64,000 nucleotides of DNA from an uncultured Clostridia bacterium (GCA_947307255.1 CAMZIO010000001.1:1-64000); one strand, 5' to 3'. Shown: positions 9,054 to 17,862, counted from the stretch's first letter. A program made the numbers and translations. The notes: generated by a model from the letters alone, not told the origin.

Positions 9054-9875
9054 ATGAAAATCGCTCGTGTTTGCGCCGTGTACTTCAGTGCGACCGGTAA
9101 TACGCGCAAGGTGGTTACCGCACTGGGGCGCGCGATGGCGGCCTGCTTTGAAACGCCGCTGGAGGTGCTCGATTTTACCCTGCCTGCCGCACGGGAAGAG
9201 CGCTGCGACTTTGCGCCGACGGATCTGGTGATTTTCGGCACCCCGACCTATGCCGGAAAGGTTCCCAACAAGCTGCTGCCCTTCGTCAAGTCCGGCTTTG
9301 CCGGAAACGGCGCGCTGTGCGTGGCCGTCGTTACCTTTGGCAACCGCGCCTATGACAACTCCCTTGCCGAGCTTTGCGCCTGCCTGGAAGCGGACGGCTT
9401 CCACACCGTCGCCGGCGGCGCCTTTGCCGCGCAGCACGCCTTTTCCAAGACGCTGGCCGCCGGCCGGCCCGACGAGGAGGATATGACGGAGCTGGGCAAG
9501 TTCGGCGCGGCGATTGCCGGCAAGCTCAGCCGCGCCACCACGCCGGGCGAGCCGGTGCGCGTTCCCGGCGCGGCAGACGCACCCTATTACACCCCGCGCG
9601 GGCTGGACGGCGAGCCGAAGATGTTTTTAAAGGCAAAGCCCGTTACCGATCCGGACAAGTGTACGCAATGCGGCGTGTGCGCCGCGCTGTGTCCCATGGG
9701 CTCGATCGACCCTGCAGACCCGGCGCAGGTGAACGGCGTGTGCATCAAATGCCACTCCTGCGTGAAGAACTGTCCTGTGGAGGCAAAATACTTTACAGAC
9801 GAGGCGTTTCTTTCCCACCGCGCCATGCTGGAGCGGGATTACACCCGCCGCGCCGCACCGGAATGGTTTGTATGA
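9054..9875 (+). CDS. EFR1-type flavodoxin-ferredoxin electron carrier
   Basis: A 273-residue protein with an N-terminal flavodoxin-like part (FSATGNTRK at about residues 11-19 is the phosphate-binding loop; FGTPTYAGKVP follows) and a C-terminal two-cluster ferredoxin. The two 4Fe-4S motifs are CTQCGVCAALCP and CIKCHSCVKNCP, each ending in the cluster-crossing CP. This matches the EFR1 family of anaerobes, which joins FMN and iron-sulfur clusters in one cytosolic polypeptide; physiological partners are unknown. The frame is open from 8931, but ATG 9054 with GAGGAAG upstream begins exactly at the flavodoxin fold. Confidence 0.88.
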   Translation: MKIARVCAVYFSATGNTRKVVTALGRAMAACFETPLEVLDFTLPAAREERCDFAPTDLVIFGTPTYAGKVPNKLLPFVKSGFAGNGALCVAVVTFGNRAYDNSLAELCACLEADGFHTVAGGAFAAQHAFSKTLAAGRPDEEDMTELGKFGAAIAGKLSRATTPGEPVRVPGAADAPYYTPRGLDGEPKMFLKAKPVTDPDKCTQCGVCAALCPMGSIDPADPAQVNGVCIKCHSCVKNCPVEAKYFTDEAFLSHRAMLERDYTRRAAPEWFV

Positions 9876-9923
9876 CAGAAGGGGGCGAGCGGCATCGCTT
9901 GGAGCGCTTTTCTTGAAATTGAT

Positions 9924-10142
9924 GTGCACAACATGACGCGGGCCCAGGCGATTGCGGCCGTTGACGCCAAGCTGCGCAGAGTCAACGCATCCGTCTACAG
10001 GCTTCGTGTGATCCACGGCTACCACAGCGGGACCGTGCTGCGGGATGCGGTACGGTCGCATTACAGGGGACATCCGAAAGTGAAGCGGATCGAAATCGGG
10101 CTGAATCCGGGAGAGACCGACCTGATCCTCCGGGAATTGTGA
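9924..10142 (+). CDS. small Smr-domain protein, start unclear
   Basis: A 72-residue protein with the features of a stand-alone Smr domain: HNMTRAQAIAAVD at the start, IHGYHSGTVLRDAV with the HGxGxG-like loop, and a final LNPGETDLI. Smr domains act as nucleases or bind nucleic acid. The usual LDLHG motif is present as IDVHN, but half of it (FLEID) lies upstream of the first possible start, a GTG at 9924, and no start codon is in frame back to the stop of the preceding gene. No Shine-Dalgarno site is well placed. Either a rare start codon is used or the start has been lost. The broken gene just downstream supports decay. Confidence 0.6.
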   Translation: MHNMTRAQAIAAVDAKLRRVNASVYRLRVIHGYHSGTVLRDAVRSHYRGHPKVKRIEIGLNPGETDLILREL

Positions 10143-10148
10143 GGGGAA

Positions 10149-10841
10149 ATGCTGACGAAACGAACGCGCATCCGCATCGCGGTATCCCTCGCGCTTTGCG
10201 GACTGCTGCTCATCGCAGGAATGACGCCGTCATTACCGTCGGGATCATCAAGGACGGTCAAGTTTCCTATACGGTCTACGGTGAAAACGGCGCTGTGCTT
10301 CCCGCCGAACCGCACACCTACGAGATCGGCTCACTGACCAAAACCTTTACCGCCGCACTGATTAACAAGGCGATACGCGAGGAGGAACTCGATTTTGACG
10401 ATACGATCGACCAATACCTGACGCTTCCCGCCGGCAATGCTTATCCGACGATCCAATGGGATTGGCAGGCAGACGACGCCTATCTCCCGGCGGGCGGCAT
10501 TACTTCAAACATTGAGGATATGCTGCAATACGCGAAATATCAGCTTGATGGAGACGTTCGTTTTTCGAATTGTCACAAGAGCCTGAAAACGATCCACGCC
10601 TCCACGGAAAGCTACGAGGCGATGGGCGTCTATGTGGACGAGATCGGGATGGCGTGGATCATCGACAGGGAAAACGGCGTCGTCTGGCACAACGGCGGCA
10701 CTGGGGATTACAACAGCTATCTCGGCTTTTCGCCCGAAACTGCCCCCCGCGGTCGTTGTGCTTTCCAATCTTCCGCCGAGCGATCGCATCCCCGCCACCG
10801 TGCTGGGGGTGAAGCTGCTGGTGGAGTTGGCGGCCCGGTAA
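10149..10841 (+). pseudogene. serine hydrolase (class C beta-lactamase-like), broken
   Basis: Parts of a beta-lactamase-related serine hydrolase are spread over two frames. A signal-peptide-like start (LALCGLLLIAG) is read from ATG 10149; from about 10224 the homology continues in another frame with the SxxK motif as GSLTKTFT; the C-terminal HNGGTGDYNS motif follows; after a run of six C near 10743 the end (AVVVLSNLPPSD) is back in the first frame. The stretch between LPAGNAYPT and IQWDWQADD is joined too tightly: the middle of the domain with the Y-x-N motif is missing. Two frame changes plus an internal deletion make a functional product very unlikely. Confidence 0.8.
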
Positions 10842-10870
10842 GAACCGCAGCGAACGGACAATTCATGAAA

Positions 10871-10905
10871 ACGCTCCGCGCCATATGGCGCGGAGCGTTC
10901 TTTTT
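10871..10905 (+). terminator. intrinsic terminator after the pseudogene
   Basis: A 28-bp perfect palindrome (10871-10898) followed by TCTTTTT. On the other strand it sits just after the stop of the D-glutamate-cyclase-like gene and could serve there too. Confidence 0.85.
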
Positions 10906-10917
10906 ATGTTAAAGGGG

Positions 10918-11742
10918 TTATACGGCTTTTGCAAGCTCCTCCAGAATATCCAGCTCGACGTGCAGAGGGAAACCGTCCACCCGGCACTCTGCCTTTCCGC
11001 TCAAGCCGTCCACGCTGCCCATTGCGACGGTGCTGCGCAGATAGGTCTCCACCTCGCCGCGCGCGGGCAGGAGGGGAAGCCCGCTTTGGCGGGACAGACA
11101 GGCAGTCAGTCCGTAGGCGCCCCAGTTGGAAACGGTGGCGATGATCAGATGATCCACGGGCACGTGGCAGGGATTGAGTCCCAGCTCCTGCCGAATCTGG
11201 GTTTGCAGGCAGCCCATGCCGATCTCGTTGCCGCCGTCGCCGATGCCCACCGTGGGGATCTCGCCGCGCGCCAGCTCAAACAGACGGTCTACTGGCGCGG
11301 TGTGTGTCCGGATGCTGACCCCGCGCATATTGGCGTAGTCGCCGTCGCCGTTTTTTCCGCAGCGCTCCACCGAGATCAGACCGACCGGTCGGTAGCGGTC
11401 CAGCAGGCGGCGGCAGAACGACCAGCCGTCCTCCGGACGCATATAGACCGTCTCCAGATCCTTGCACTCAAAAAAGCCGCGGCAGAGCGTATCCGTAACG
11501 ATCACCGCGCGAAAGCCCAGCTTTTGCAGTGCCAGCGCCAGCGTTACGGTCCCGGCGGGACCGTCCGTTTCGGCATAACCGGCCACGTAAAACCCGGTGG
11601 TCAGCAGCACGGCGCCGCGCGGCCAGGAGAGAATGGCCCTTGCCGCGTTCTGGCAGAAGGAATCGGCGAGGTAGGGGCGCAGCTTGTCCATACCGCGCGC
11701 GGAGTGCTGCAGAATAATATCTTCGATCTGCTTTTTGACCAT
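10918..11742 (-). CDS. D-glutamate cyclase-like protein (DUF4392)
   Basis: A 274-residue protein resembling the C-terminal domain of mammalian D-glutamate cyclase (DGLUCY, DUF4392 family), which turns D-glutamate into 5-oxo-D-proline. The most typical part is GIGDGGNEIGMG at about residues 172-183; an N-terminal GAVLLTTGFYVAG segment also fits. The upstream frame is open to 11826, but ATG 11742 gives MVKKQIEDIILQ, a plausible helix start, with AAAGGA upstream; this start is uncertain. It is divergent from a LysR gene and two genes away from murI, which makes D-glutamate. Confidence 0.75.
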   Translation of the reverse strand: MVKKQIEDIILQHSARGMDKLRPYLADSFCQNAARAILSWPRGAVLLTTGFYVAGYAETDGPAGTVTLALALQKLGFRAVIVTDTLCRGFFECKDLETVYMRPEDGWSFCRRLLDRYRPVGLISVERCGKNGDGDYANMRGVSIRTHTAPVDRLFELARGEIPTVGIGDGGNEIGMGCLQTQIRQELGLNPCHVPVDHLIIATVSNWGAYGLTACLSRQSGLPLLPARGEVETYLRSTVAMGSVDGLSGKAECRVDGFPLHVELDILEELAKAV

Positions 11743-11836
11743 AACGCCGTCGTTGTCCTTTCTGCTGCCGGAGCCGTTTTGCCGGATATGGTGCAGCGTG
11801 TTTGTAACTGTTTTTATTATAATCAAAAATAATTAT

Positions 11837-11865
11837 TTGTAAAACGATGAAAAATGATATATAAT
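11837..11865 (+). promoter_or_regulatory. promoter of the LysR gene, in the shared divergent region
   Basis: TTGTAA (11837-11842) and TATAAT (11860-11865) with a 17-bp spacer, 29 bp before the LysR start. The A+T-rich region 11743-11894 is shared with the divergent DUF4392 gene and is where a LysR-type protein would be expected to bind. Confidence 0.7.
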
Positions 11866-11894
11866 ATGCAAAACAAAACTAATTGAGGTGAGCC

Positions 11895-12791
11895 ATGGAA
11901 ATTTCCGATGCACGCATTTTCCTTGAGATTGCCCGCCGGGGCAACATCAGCATGGCGGCGCATATCCTTTATTTGACGCAGTCCACGGTAAGCCGGCGGC
12001 TGAATCTGCTGGAAAAGGAGCTCAACGTGCGCCTGATCGAGCGCGGACGGGGGTTGGACCGTGTCTATCTTACAGCGGCGGGGAAGCGCTTTTTGCCCCT
12101 CGCCGAGCAGCTTGCCGCCCTGGAGCAGCAGTCCAGGCTGCTGCAGAACGAAGGGGAAATGCGCCGCATTTCGATCGCCGTGCCGGACAGCATCGCCTCC
12201 TATATGCTGGGCGATTATTTCCGCACGCTTGCGGCAAAGCGGCCGGAGTGGAATCTGCGGATCATCATGCAGGACTCCCTGCCCATCTGCGAGATGGTGG
12301 CCAGCGGCACGGTAGACGTCGGCGTTACCAACGGCGAATACCCTTTTTCCGAGCTGAATACCTGGGAACTGTTCCGGGAGGATTTCGTGGTGCTCACGCG
12401 CAGCAGCGCGTTGGGGCGGCGCGGGCAGGTTTATCCGCAGGAGTTGGACGTGCGCGACGAGGTGTATGAAAAGTGCGGCGCGGAGTTTGACCGCTGGCAC
12501 AACTATTGGTGGCGCGAGGAGCAGGCGCGCATCACGGTGAATCAGGCGCAGTTTGCCGTGGGGATGCTGCAGCCGGAAAAGGGCTGGACGATTCTGCCGC
12601 GCTCGGTGGCGGCGGCGCTGTGCCCACCGGATGGCTATCTGCTGGAGCTCAGCGAGCCTGCGCCGGAGCGCGTATGCCAGTTCGTTACGCATCGCGCCCA
12701 GCGGGTGGAGCTGGCGGAGATCAGCCGGCTGGTGTTTGACGAGATGGCGGAGGCGGTCGGACGCTGCCGCGCCGTCCGACGGAGCGATTGA
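11895..12791 (+). CDS. LysR family transcriptional regulator
   Basis: A 298-residue regulator. The N-terminal winged helix-turn-helix is clear (ARRGNISMAAHILYLTQSTV is spread over residues 12-31, with SRRLNLLEKEL after it), followed by a substrate-binding domain (PDSIASYMLGDYF, then VASGTVDVGVTN). GAGGTGAG precedes the ATG. As usual for the family it is transcribed away from its probable target, here the D-glutamate-cyclase-like gene; the effector is unknown but D-glutamate or a related metabolite is a reasonable guess. Confidence 0.92.
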   Translation: MEISDARIFLEIARRGNISMAAHILYLTQSTVSRRLNLLEKELNVRLIERGRGLDRVYLTAAGKRFLPLAEQLAALEQQSRLLQNEGEMRRISIAVPDSIASYMLGDYFRTLAAKRPEWNLRIIMQDSLPICEMVASGTVDVGVTNGEYPFSELNTWELFREDFVVLTRSSALGRRGQVYPQELDVRDEVYEKCGAEFDRWHNYWWREEQARITVNQAQFAVGMLQPEKGWTILPRSVAAALCPPDGYLLELSEPAPERVCQFVTHRAQRVELAEISRLVFDEMAEAVGRCRAVRRSD

Positions 12792-12798
12792 GCGGAAA

Positions 12799-12830
12799 AA
12801 GCGCCCCGCGCAGAATGGCGCGGGGCGCTT
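12799..12830. terminator. bidirectional terminator between LysR and murI
   Basis: A 10-bp GC stem (12801-12810 with 12819-12828), extended by AA/TT. On the minus strand it is followed by TTTTT and so best serves murI; on the plus strand the T run is short. Confidence 0.75.
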
Positions 12831-12855
12831 GACGGATAACGGAACGTTCAGAGAA

Positions 12856-13650
12856 TTACAGCTTCACGGTTTCGGCGCGGCTGATCGGGGAGAGCGAAAG
12901 CCGCCGCGCCACGTCGGCATAGATTTTCGGGTCGCCGGAGGTATACACGCAAAGCGAGCCGGTTTCCTGGGGGTTGAGCGCATCGTTTGCCTCCAGATAC
13001 GCTTTGACCGCCTTGGCCTGCTCATAAGCGGGGTCGATCAGCTCCAGATCGGGATAGCAGGCGCGGAAATTTTCCGTAACGATCGGATAGTGCGTGCAGC
13101 CGAGAATCAGATGGTCCACCGCTTCGCGCGCAAGGATATGGTCCACCTGCGTGGTGATTTCCAGATTGATCTCGCGCTGGTTGAAGTCGCCGCGGTCCAC
13201 CAGACCGGACAGCAGGGGCGAGCCCTTGCTGACGATGCGGCAGTCCGGATTGAGCTGATGGATCAGCTCGTCGTACTTGCCGGCTGCCACGGTGAATTCC
13301 GTGCCGATCAGACCGACCGAGGAAAGGCCCGATTCCGCCATATATTTTGCCGCTTCCTCCACGATACTGACGATATGGAAATCAAAGCAGGGGCGCAGAC
13401 GCCCCACCATGGACGAGAGGGTGTTGCAGGCCACGGCGACGCATTTGACGTGGTGCGTACTGAGGAAGGTGAGCATATTGCGGCCGAGCTGAAAGATCTG
13501 CTCGCCGGTTTTATTGCCGTAGGGACAGTTGGCGCTGTCCCCGAAATAGACGATATCTTCGCCGGGCAACAGGCGCTGCAGCTCGCGCACCACCGTCAGC
13601 CCGCCGACGCCGCTGTCTATTGCGCCAATGGGATTTCTTTTATCAATCAT
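12856..13650 (-). CDS. murI: glutamate racemase
   Basis: A 264-residue racemase that makes D-glutamate for peptidoglycan. Both catalytic cysteines are visible, in VACNTLSS (about residue 74) and in LGCTHYPIV (about residue 185), together with the N-terminal IDSGVGGLTV and the FGDSANCPYG motif. Length and start are normal; AAGGTG lies before the ATG. It has its own promoter at 13682-13711 and terminator at 12799-12830, so it is a single-gene unit, convergent with the LysR gene. Confidence 0.97.
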   Translation of the reverse strand: MIDKRNPIGAIDSGVGGLTVVRELQRLLPGEDIVYFGDSANCPYGNKTGEQIFQLGRNMLTFLSTHHVKCVAVACNTLSSMVGRLRPCFDFHIVSIVEEAAKYMAESGLSSVGLIGTEFTVAAGKYDELIHQLNPDCRIVSKGSPLLSGLVDRGDFNQREINLEITTQVDHILAREAVDHLILGCTHYPIVTENFRACYPDLELIDPAYEQAKAVKAYLEANDALNPQETGSLCVYTSGDPKIYADVARRLSLSPISRAETVKL

Positions 13651-13681
13651 GCGGATTCACCTTCTTGCAAACATTCATAAA

Positions 13682-13711
13682 ATATTATCACAGGACTGAG
13701 AAATTTGTCAA
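13682..13711 (-). promoter_or_regulatory. promoter of murI
   Basis: On the minus strand TTGACA (13711-13706), an 18-bp spacer and TAATAT (13687-13682); the -10 ends 31 bp before the murI start. Confidence 0.65.
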
Positions 13712-13811
13712 CTTGCATCTTGAAAAAAGCGCGAGGGGGAGGCTGCGGCCGGCGGGCGGCTGCGTGGGAACCGGGTGCGCCGCCCCGCTGAAAAAGGAAC
13801 GCCTTTGCCCT

Positions 13812-13840
13812 TGCTTTACCGCGCATTTCGGGGTACAATC
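13812..13840 (+). promoter_or_regulatory. promoter of the M20 peptidase gene
   Basis: TTGCTT (13812-13817), a 17-bp spacer and TACAAT (13835-13840), 47 bp before the coding start. Confidence 0.55.
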
Positions 13841-13887
13841 GTTACGCTGCCGCAGACCGCGGCGGAAAGAAAGGACGGGGCGGGACC

Positions 13888-15108
13888 ATGGAAGCATTTA
13901 ACGCGGCGTTTTGCCGGACGGTAGAGAAGGAGCTTGCAGAGGGCGTATTCGACGAGGTCGTTGCGATGCGCCGGTACATTCACGCGCATCCCGGCGTCGG
14001 CACGGATACCGGGGAGACGGAGGCGTATGTCCGGGAAAAGCTGACGGAATACGGCGTAACGGTTCTTCCCGCGCGCACCGGCGTGCTGGCGGTCATTTCC
14101 GGACGCAGCCACGAGAAGATGGCGGCGCTGCGAGCGGATATGGACGCGCTGCCGCTCAGAGAGGAAAATGACGTGCCGTACCGCTCGCTCTATGAGGGCA
14201 AGATGCACGCCTGCGGGCACGACGCACATACGGCCATGCTGCTCGGCGCGGCGAAGATTCTCTCCGGGCACCGGGAGGAGCTGCCCTGCGACGTGCTGCT
14301 GATCTTCCAGCCCTCGGAGGAGGGGCCGACGGTCAACGGCGCGCTGGAGATGCTCAAGGAGACCGACCGCCTGGGCCTGACGGAGAAGATCTGCGTCATC
14401 TTCGGCCAGCACGTGTTCAACAATGCGCCCACCGGCCGGGTGGGCACGCGCATGGGGGCGCTGGCTGCCTCGGCGGATACGTTTATGATCCGGTTCATTG
14501 GCTGCGGCGGGCATTGCTCCGAGCCGCACCTTAACGTGGACGCGCTTTCGCTGGGCGTGCGGTTTGTCGATGCGATGGAGAGCTTTATGTCGCGGCGTGT
14601 TGACCCGCTGGACAGCGCGGTGTGCGCGATCGGCAGCTTCCATGCCGGCACGTCGCATAACATCGTGCCGGAGACGGCGGAGCTGAGCGGTTCAATCCGC
14701 TGTCAGCGCGAGGAAACGCGCGAATTGATCAAGACGCATTTGCGCCGGATTGCCGAGGGCGTCTGCCACGGCTGGGATGCCGACTTTGAGCTGAAGTTTA
14801 TGCCGGGACTGCCGGTTTTGGTCAACGACGGCGCGGCCGCCGCCTATGCCCTGTCGGTTGCCAGGCAGACGGTGGGGCGGGATTACTATGATATTCCCAC
14901 GCCGATGATGTATGCCGAGGATTTCTGCTTTTATGCCCAGCGAATCCCCGCGTGCTTTTTAAACCTCGGCACGCGCAACGAAGAGAAGGGCTTTGTCGAG
15001 AAAAACCACAGTCCCCGCTTTGATATCGACGAGGCGGCGTTTACCGCGGGGGTGAAGATGCTCTGCAGCCTTGCCGCAAACGTGCCGGAGGAGATGCGGC
15101 ACGGCTGA
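13888..15108 (+). CDS. M20 family metallopeptidase/amidohydrolase
   Basis: A 406-residue cytosolic enzyme of the M20D type (hippurate hydrolase/N-acyl-amino-acid amidohydrolase). Metal-binding and catalytic motifs are seen in order: ALRADMDALPL (about residue 75), CGHDAHTAM (about residue 109), EEGPTVNGA (about residue 148), and the C-terminal KNHSPRFDID histidine. A lid domain lies in the middle (GGHCSEPHLNVDA). The substrate is probably an N-acylated or aromatic amino acid derivative but cannot be fixed. AAAGGA stands before the ATG. Confidence 0.9.
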   Translation: MEAFNAAFCRTVEKELAEGVFDEVVAMRRYIHAHPGVGTDTGETEAYVREKLTEYGVTVLPARTGVLAVISGRSHEKMAALRADMDALPLREENDVPYRSLYEGKMHACGHDAHTAMLLGAAKILSGHREELPCDVLLIFQPSEEGPTVNGALEMLKETDRLGLTEKICVIFGQHVFNNAPTGRVGTRMGALAASADTFMIRFIGCGGHCSEPHLNVDALSLGVRFVDAMESFMSRRVDPLDSAVCAIGSFHAGTSHNIVPETAELSGSIRCQREETRELIKTHLRRIAEGVCHGWDADFELKFMPGLPVLVNDGAAAAYALSVARQTVGRDYYDIPTPMMYAEDFCFYAQRIPACFLNLGTRNEEKGFVEKNHSPRFDIDEAAFTAGVKMLCSLAANVPEEMRHG

Positions 15109-15201
15109 CGCGGCGAGAGACGGCGGCAAGTTTCGTTTGAGTTTAGAATTGGCCGCTATCATAACCTCGATTTGTGATCAATCGACAGGAGAATAGCCGT
15201 T

Positions 15202-16062
15202 ATGAGTGAAAAAGTTCTCATCGCAAGCGACAGTACGACGGATCTTCCGCCTGAGCTGATCGAGCGATACCATATCCAGATTATTCCGCTGGGTGTAACG
15301 CTGGGCGACAAGACCTATACCGACGGGGTGGACATCGACCCGGATCGGATCTACCGTCTCTACGAGCAGACCGGCGAGCTGCCCAAGACCTCTGCGGTCA
15401 ACATCGCGGAGTTCGTGGAGTTTTTCCGCACGCATACGCAGCAGGGCCGGCCCGTCGTATTGTTTACGATCAGCGCGGAGTTTTCCTCCACGTTCAGCAA
15501 TGCCCGCCTTGCCGCGCAGGAGTTTGACCGCGTCTTCGTGGTCGATACCCGCAATCTCAGCACGGGCGGCGGCCTGCTGGTTGCCCGCGCTGCCGAGCTG
15601 GCAGAGCAGGGCTGGGAGGCCGAGCAGATCGCGCAGGAGTGCGCGCGCCTGGCGCCCTGCGTGGACACCTCCTTCGTGATCGACAGCCTGGAGTTTTTGC
15701 ACAAGGGCGGGCGCTGCTCTGCCCTGGCGGCGCTGGGCGCCAACCTGCTGCATCTCAAGCCCTGCATTCTGGTGCGCGATGGCAGGATGACGCTGGGGAA
15801 GAAATATCGCGGGAAGTTTTCCGCCGTACTCAAGCAGTATATTGCCGACCATCTGGGAGACGGATCGGATATTAATCCCGCGCGCGTTTTCGTAACCCAT
15901 GCCGGCTGCGCGCCGGAAGTGGTGGATGCGTGCGTGGCGCAGGTGAAGGCCGTCGTCCCGTTTGGCGAGGTGCTCGTTACCCGCGCGGGCTGTACGATCT
16001 CGTCCCACTGCGGGAGGAACACGCTCGGCGTGCTGTTTCTCCGCAACGCGCCGATCGCATAA
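15202..16062 (+). CDS. DegV family fatty-acid-binding protein
   Basis: A 286-residue protein of the DegV/FakB type that holds a fatty acid for phosphorylation by FakA. The typical start SDSTTDLPPELIERY, IIPLGVTLGDKTYTDGVDI, and the lipid-contact TSAVNIAEF are present, as is a late HAGC. No fakA gene lies nearby. GACAGGAGAA precedes the start. It stands alone between the M20 gene and a terminator. Confidence 0.92.
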   Translation: MSEKVLIASDSTTDLPPELIERYHIQIIPLGVTLGDKTYTDGVDIDPDRIYRLYEQTGELPKTSAVNIAEFVEFFRTHTQQGRPVVLFTISAEFSSTFSNARLAAQEFDRVFVVDTRNLSTGGGLLVARAAELAEQGWEAEQIAQECARLAPCVDTSFVIDSLEFLHKGGRCSALAALGANLLHLKPCILVRDGRMTLGKKYRGKFSAVLKQYIADHLGDGSDINPARVFVTHAGCAPEVVDACVAQVKAVVPFGEVLVTRAGCTISSHCGRNTLGVLFLRNAPIA

Positions 16063-16070
16063 GACAAGGC

Positions 16071-16100
16071 AAAGGCCGCAAGCATGGCTTGCGGCCTTTT
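16071..16100. terminator. bidirectional terminator between degV-type gene and the kinase gene
   Basis: A 13-bp stem, AAAGGCCGCAAGC (16071-16083) with its complement (16087-16099), loop ATG; A and T runs at both ends suit both convergent genes. Confidence 0.85.
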
Positions 16101-16114
16101 GATATACGATGGCC

Positions 16115-17191
16115 TTATTGCGCCGCCTGGCGCTGCCGGGAGGGGAGCAGAACGGTAAAGCGGGTGCCGGCGTCGTCGCTTTCCACGCTTACGCTGCCGC
16201 TGTGCAGCTCCACCACGCGCTTGACGATGGCAAGGCCGATGCCGTTGCCCTCGGTCGCGTGGGAGTGGTCCGCCTGATAGAATTTCTGGAAGATGCGCTG
16301 CTTACTGGCCGGGTCGAGCGTGCTGCCGCGGTTGGCGACGGAGACCGCGGTCTGTCCGCCTTGCTCTGCGACGGTGATGGTTACCGTTTCGCCCGGAGGG
16401 GAAAACTTGATCGCGTTGTCGAGCAGATTGACCCAGACGTCGCCCAATAGCTCCTCGTTGCCGTAAATCGTGTATTCGTCCAGGTCGATGTTCCAGCTCA
16501 GACGCTTCTTGCTCCACTTTTCCTCCAGCAGCAGCACGCAGCTGCGAAGCTGCTCGGAGAGGTTGAAGGCGGTGATGTCGGTCAGAATCGTCTGGTTTTC
16601 CACCTTCGTCATATTGAGCACGTTGGTCGCCATGTCGGACAGGCGCAGGCTCTCGCGCTCGATGATGTCCAGGTATTCCAGACGCTCCGCCTCGCTGAGA
16701 TTGCCGTGCTTTAAAAGCTTGGCAAAGCCCGCGATGGAGACGATGGGGGTTTTAAACTCGTGGGAGAAGTTGTTGACGAAATCGGCGCGCAGCATTTCCG
16801 TGTTTTCCAGCTCGGCGGCCATGGCGTTAAAGCTGTCGGTGATCTCGCGGATGGTGCGGCTGCGGCCGAGGGGGCCGTTAAAGCTCAGCCGTGCGTGATA
16901 GTCGCCGTCGGCCAGGCGGTTGAGCGTATTGATGATCTTGTTGACCGGCTTGAGAGGCAGAACGCCCACGGTGCTGGCCAGCACCGTGCCGATTACGACG
17001 CTTGAGAGCATCAGCACCGCTGCGTACAGGTCGGAGGCGAATGCGCTGTTGCCGATATGCAGCACGCCCGTGTGGTTGAGAATCACGATTACCGTGCTGA
17101 TGAGCACGCTCGTGATCGCCAGCAGGATTAGGACGACCAGAGAAAACAGCGCGGTGAGCGCGAAACGATGCTTTTTTCCCTTACCCTTCAT
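16115..17191 (-). CDS. sensor histidine kinase
   Basis: A 358-residue membrane kinase. Two hydrophobic helices (about residues 9-38 and 55-79) flank a very short external loop, then a HAMP region, the HisKA domain with phospho-acceptor H144 in FSHEFKTPI, and the ATPase domain with N-box LLDNAIKFSPPG and G-box GNGIGLAIVKRV. The tiny sensor loop (about 15 residues) suggests it senses something in or at the membrane, as in cell-envelope stress kinases. The start overlaps the stop of the response regulator by 4 bp, so both proteins come from one message. Confidence 0.95.
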   Translation of the reverse strand: MKGKGKKHRFALTALFSLVVLILLAITSVLISTVIVILNHTGVLHIGNSAFASDLYAAVLMLSSVVIGTVLASTVGVLPLKPVNKIINTLNRLADGDYHARLSFNGPLGRSRTIREITDSFNAMAAELENTEMLRADFVNNFSHEFKTPIVSIAGFAKLLKHGNLSEAERLEYLDIIERESLRLSDMATNVLNMTKVENQTILTDITAFNLSEQLRSCVLLLEEKWSKKRLSWNIDLDEYTIYGNEELLGDVWVNLLDNAIKFSPPGETVTITVAEQGGQTAVSVANRGSTLDPASKQRIFQKFYQADHSHATEGNGIGLAIVKRVVELHSGSVSVESDDAGTRFTVLLPSRQRQAAQ

Positions 17192-17862
17192 TCGTGCTTC
17201 ACCGCCTTATAGCCCAGCCCGCGCACGGACTCGATACGGAACTCGTCCCACTGCTCGAAGCGCTTGCGCAGCCGCCCGATGTGAACGGTTACCGTCTCCC
17301 AGCCGGTGTCGCTTTCCGCGCCCCAGATCTCGTCCATGAGCTGGATGCGCGTGAAGATTTTGCCGGGGTAGGAGAGCAGCTTGTAGAGCAGTAGGAATTC
17401 CTTTTGCGGCAGCTCCTGTACCTCGCCGTGGCGGCGCACGGTCATCGAGTCGTAATCAAGCACCGCGTCCCCGACGACGATGCGCCGTTCGCTGACGATG
17501 CGCGCGCGGCGCAGCAGCGCCTTGACGTGCAGCAGCAATTCCTCCTCGTCGATGGGCTTGGTCATATAGTCGTCCGTGCCGACGAGAAAGCCGCGCTTGC
17601 GATCCTCCGGCATCTGGCGCGCCGAAACCATCAAAATGGGCAGCTCGCTGTTGGCGGCGCGCAGCAGCCGCGTGAACTCGTACCCGTCCACACGCGGCAT
17701 CATCACGTCCAGCACCACCAGGTCGATATGCTCCTGATCCATCACGCGCAGCGCGTCCTCGCCGTCGCAGGCGGTGAAGACGGTGTAGTGTGCGTTCTCC
17801 AGCACGGCGCGCAGCAGCCGCCGCGTATCCCTGTCGTCATCTGCAACCAGTATGTGAAACAT
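17188..17862 (-). CDS. OmpR/PhoB family response regulator
   Basis: A 224-residue regulator with a receiver domain (phospho-acceptor D52 in VLDVMMPRVDGYEF, acidic pair DDD at residues 8-10, conserved K in TKPIDEEEL) and a C-terminal winged-helix domain (WGAESDTGWETVTVHIGRLR spans its recognition part, about residues 175-194). It is the partner of the overlapping histidine kinase. The target genes are not evident. Confidence 0.95.
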   Translation of the reverse strand: MFHILVADDDRDTRRLLRAVLENAHYTVFTACDGEDALRVMDQEHIDLVVLDVMMPRVDGYEFTRLLRAANSELPILMVSARQMPEDRKRGFLVGTDDYMTKPIDEEELLLHVKALLRRARIVSERRIVVGDAVLDYDSMTVRRHGEVQELPQKEFLLLYKLLSYPGKIFTRIQLMDEIWGAESDTGWETVTVHIGRLRKRFEQWDEFRIESVRGLGYKAVKHE

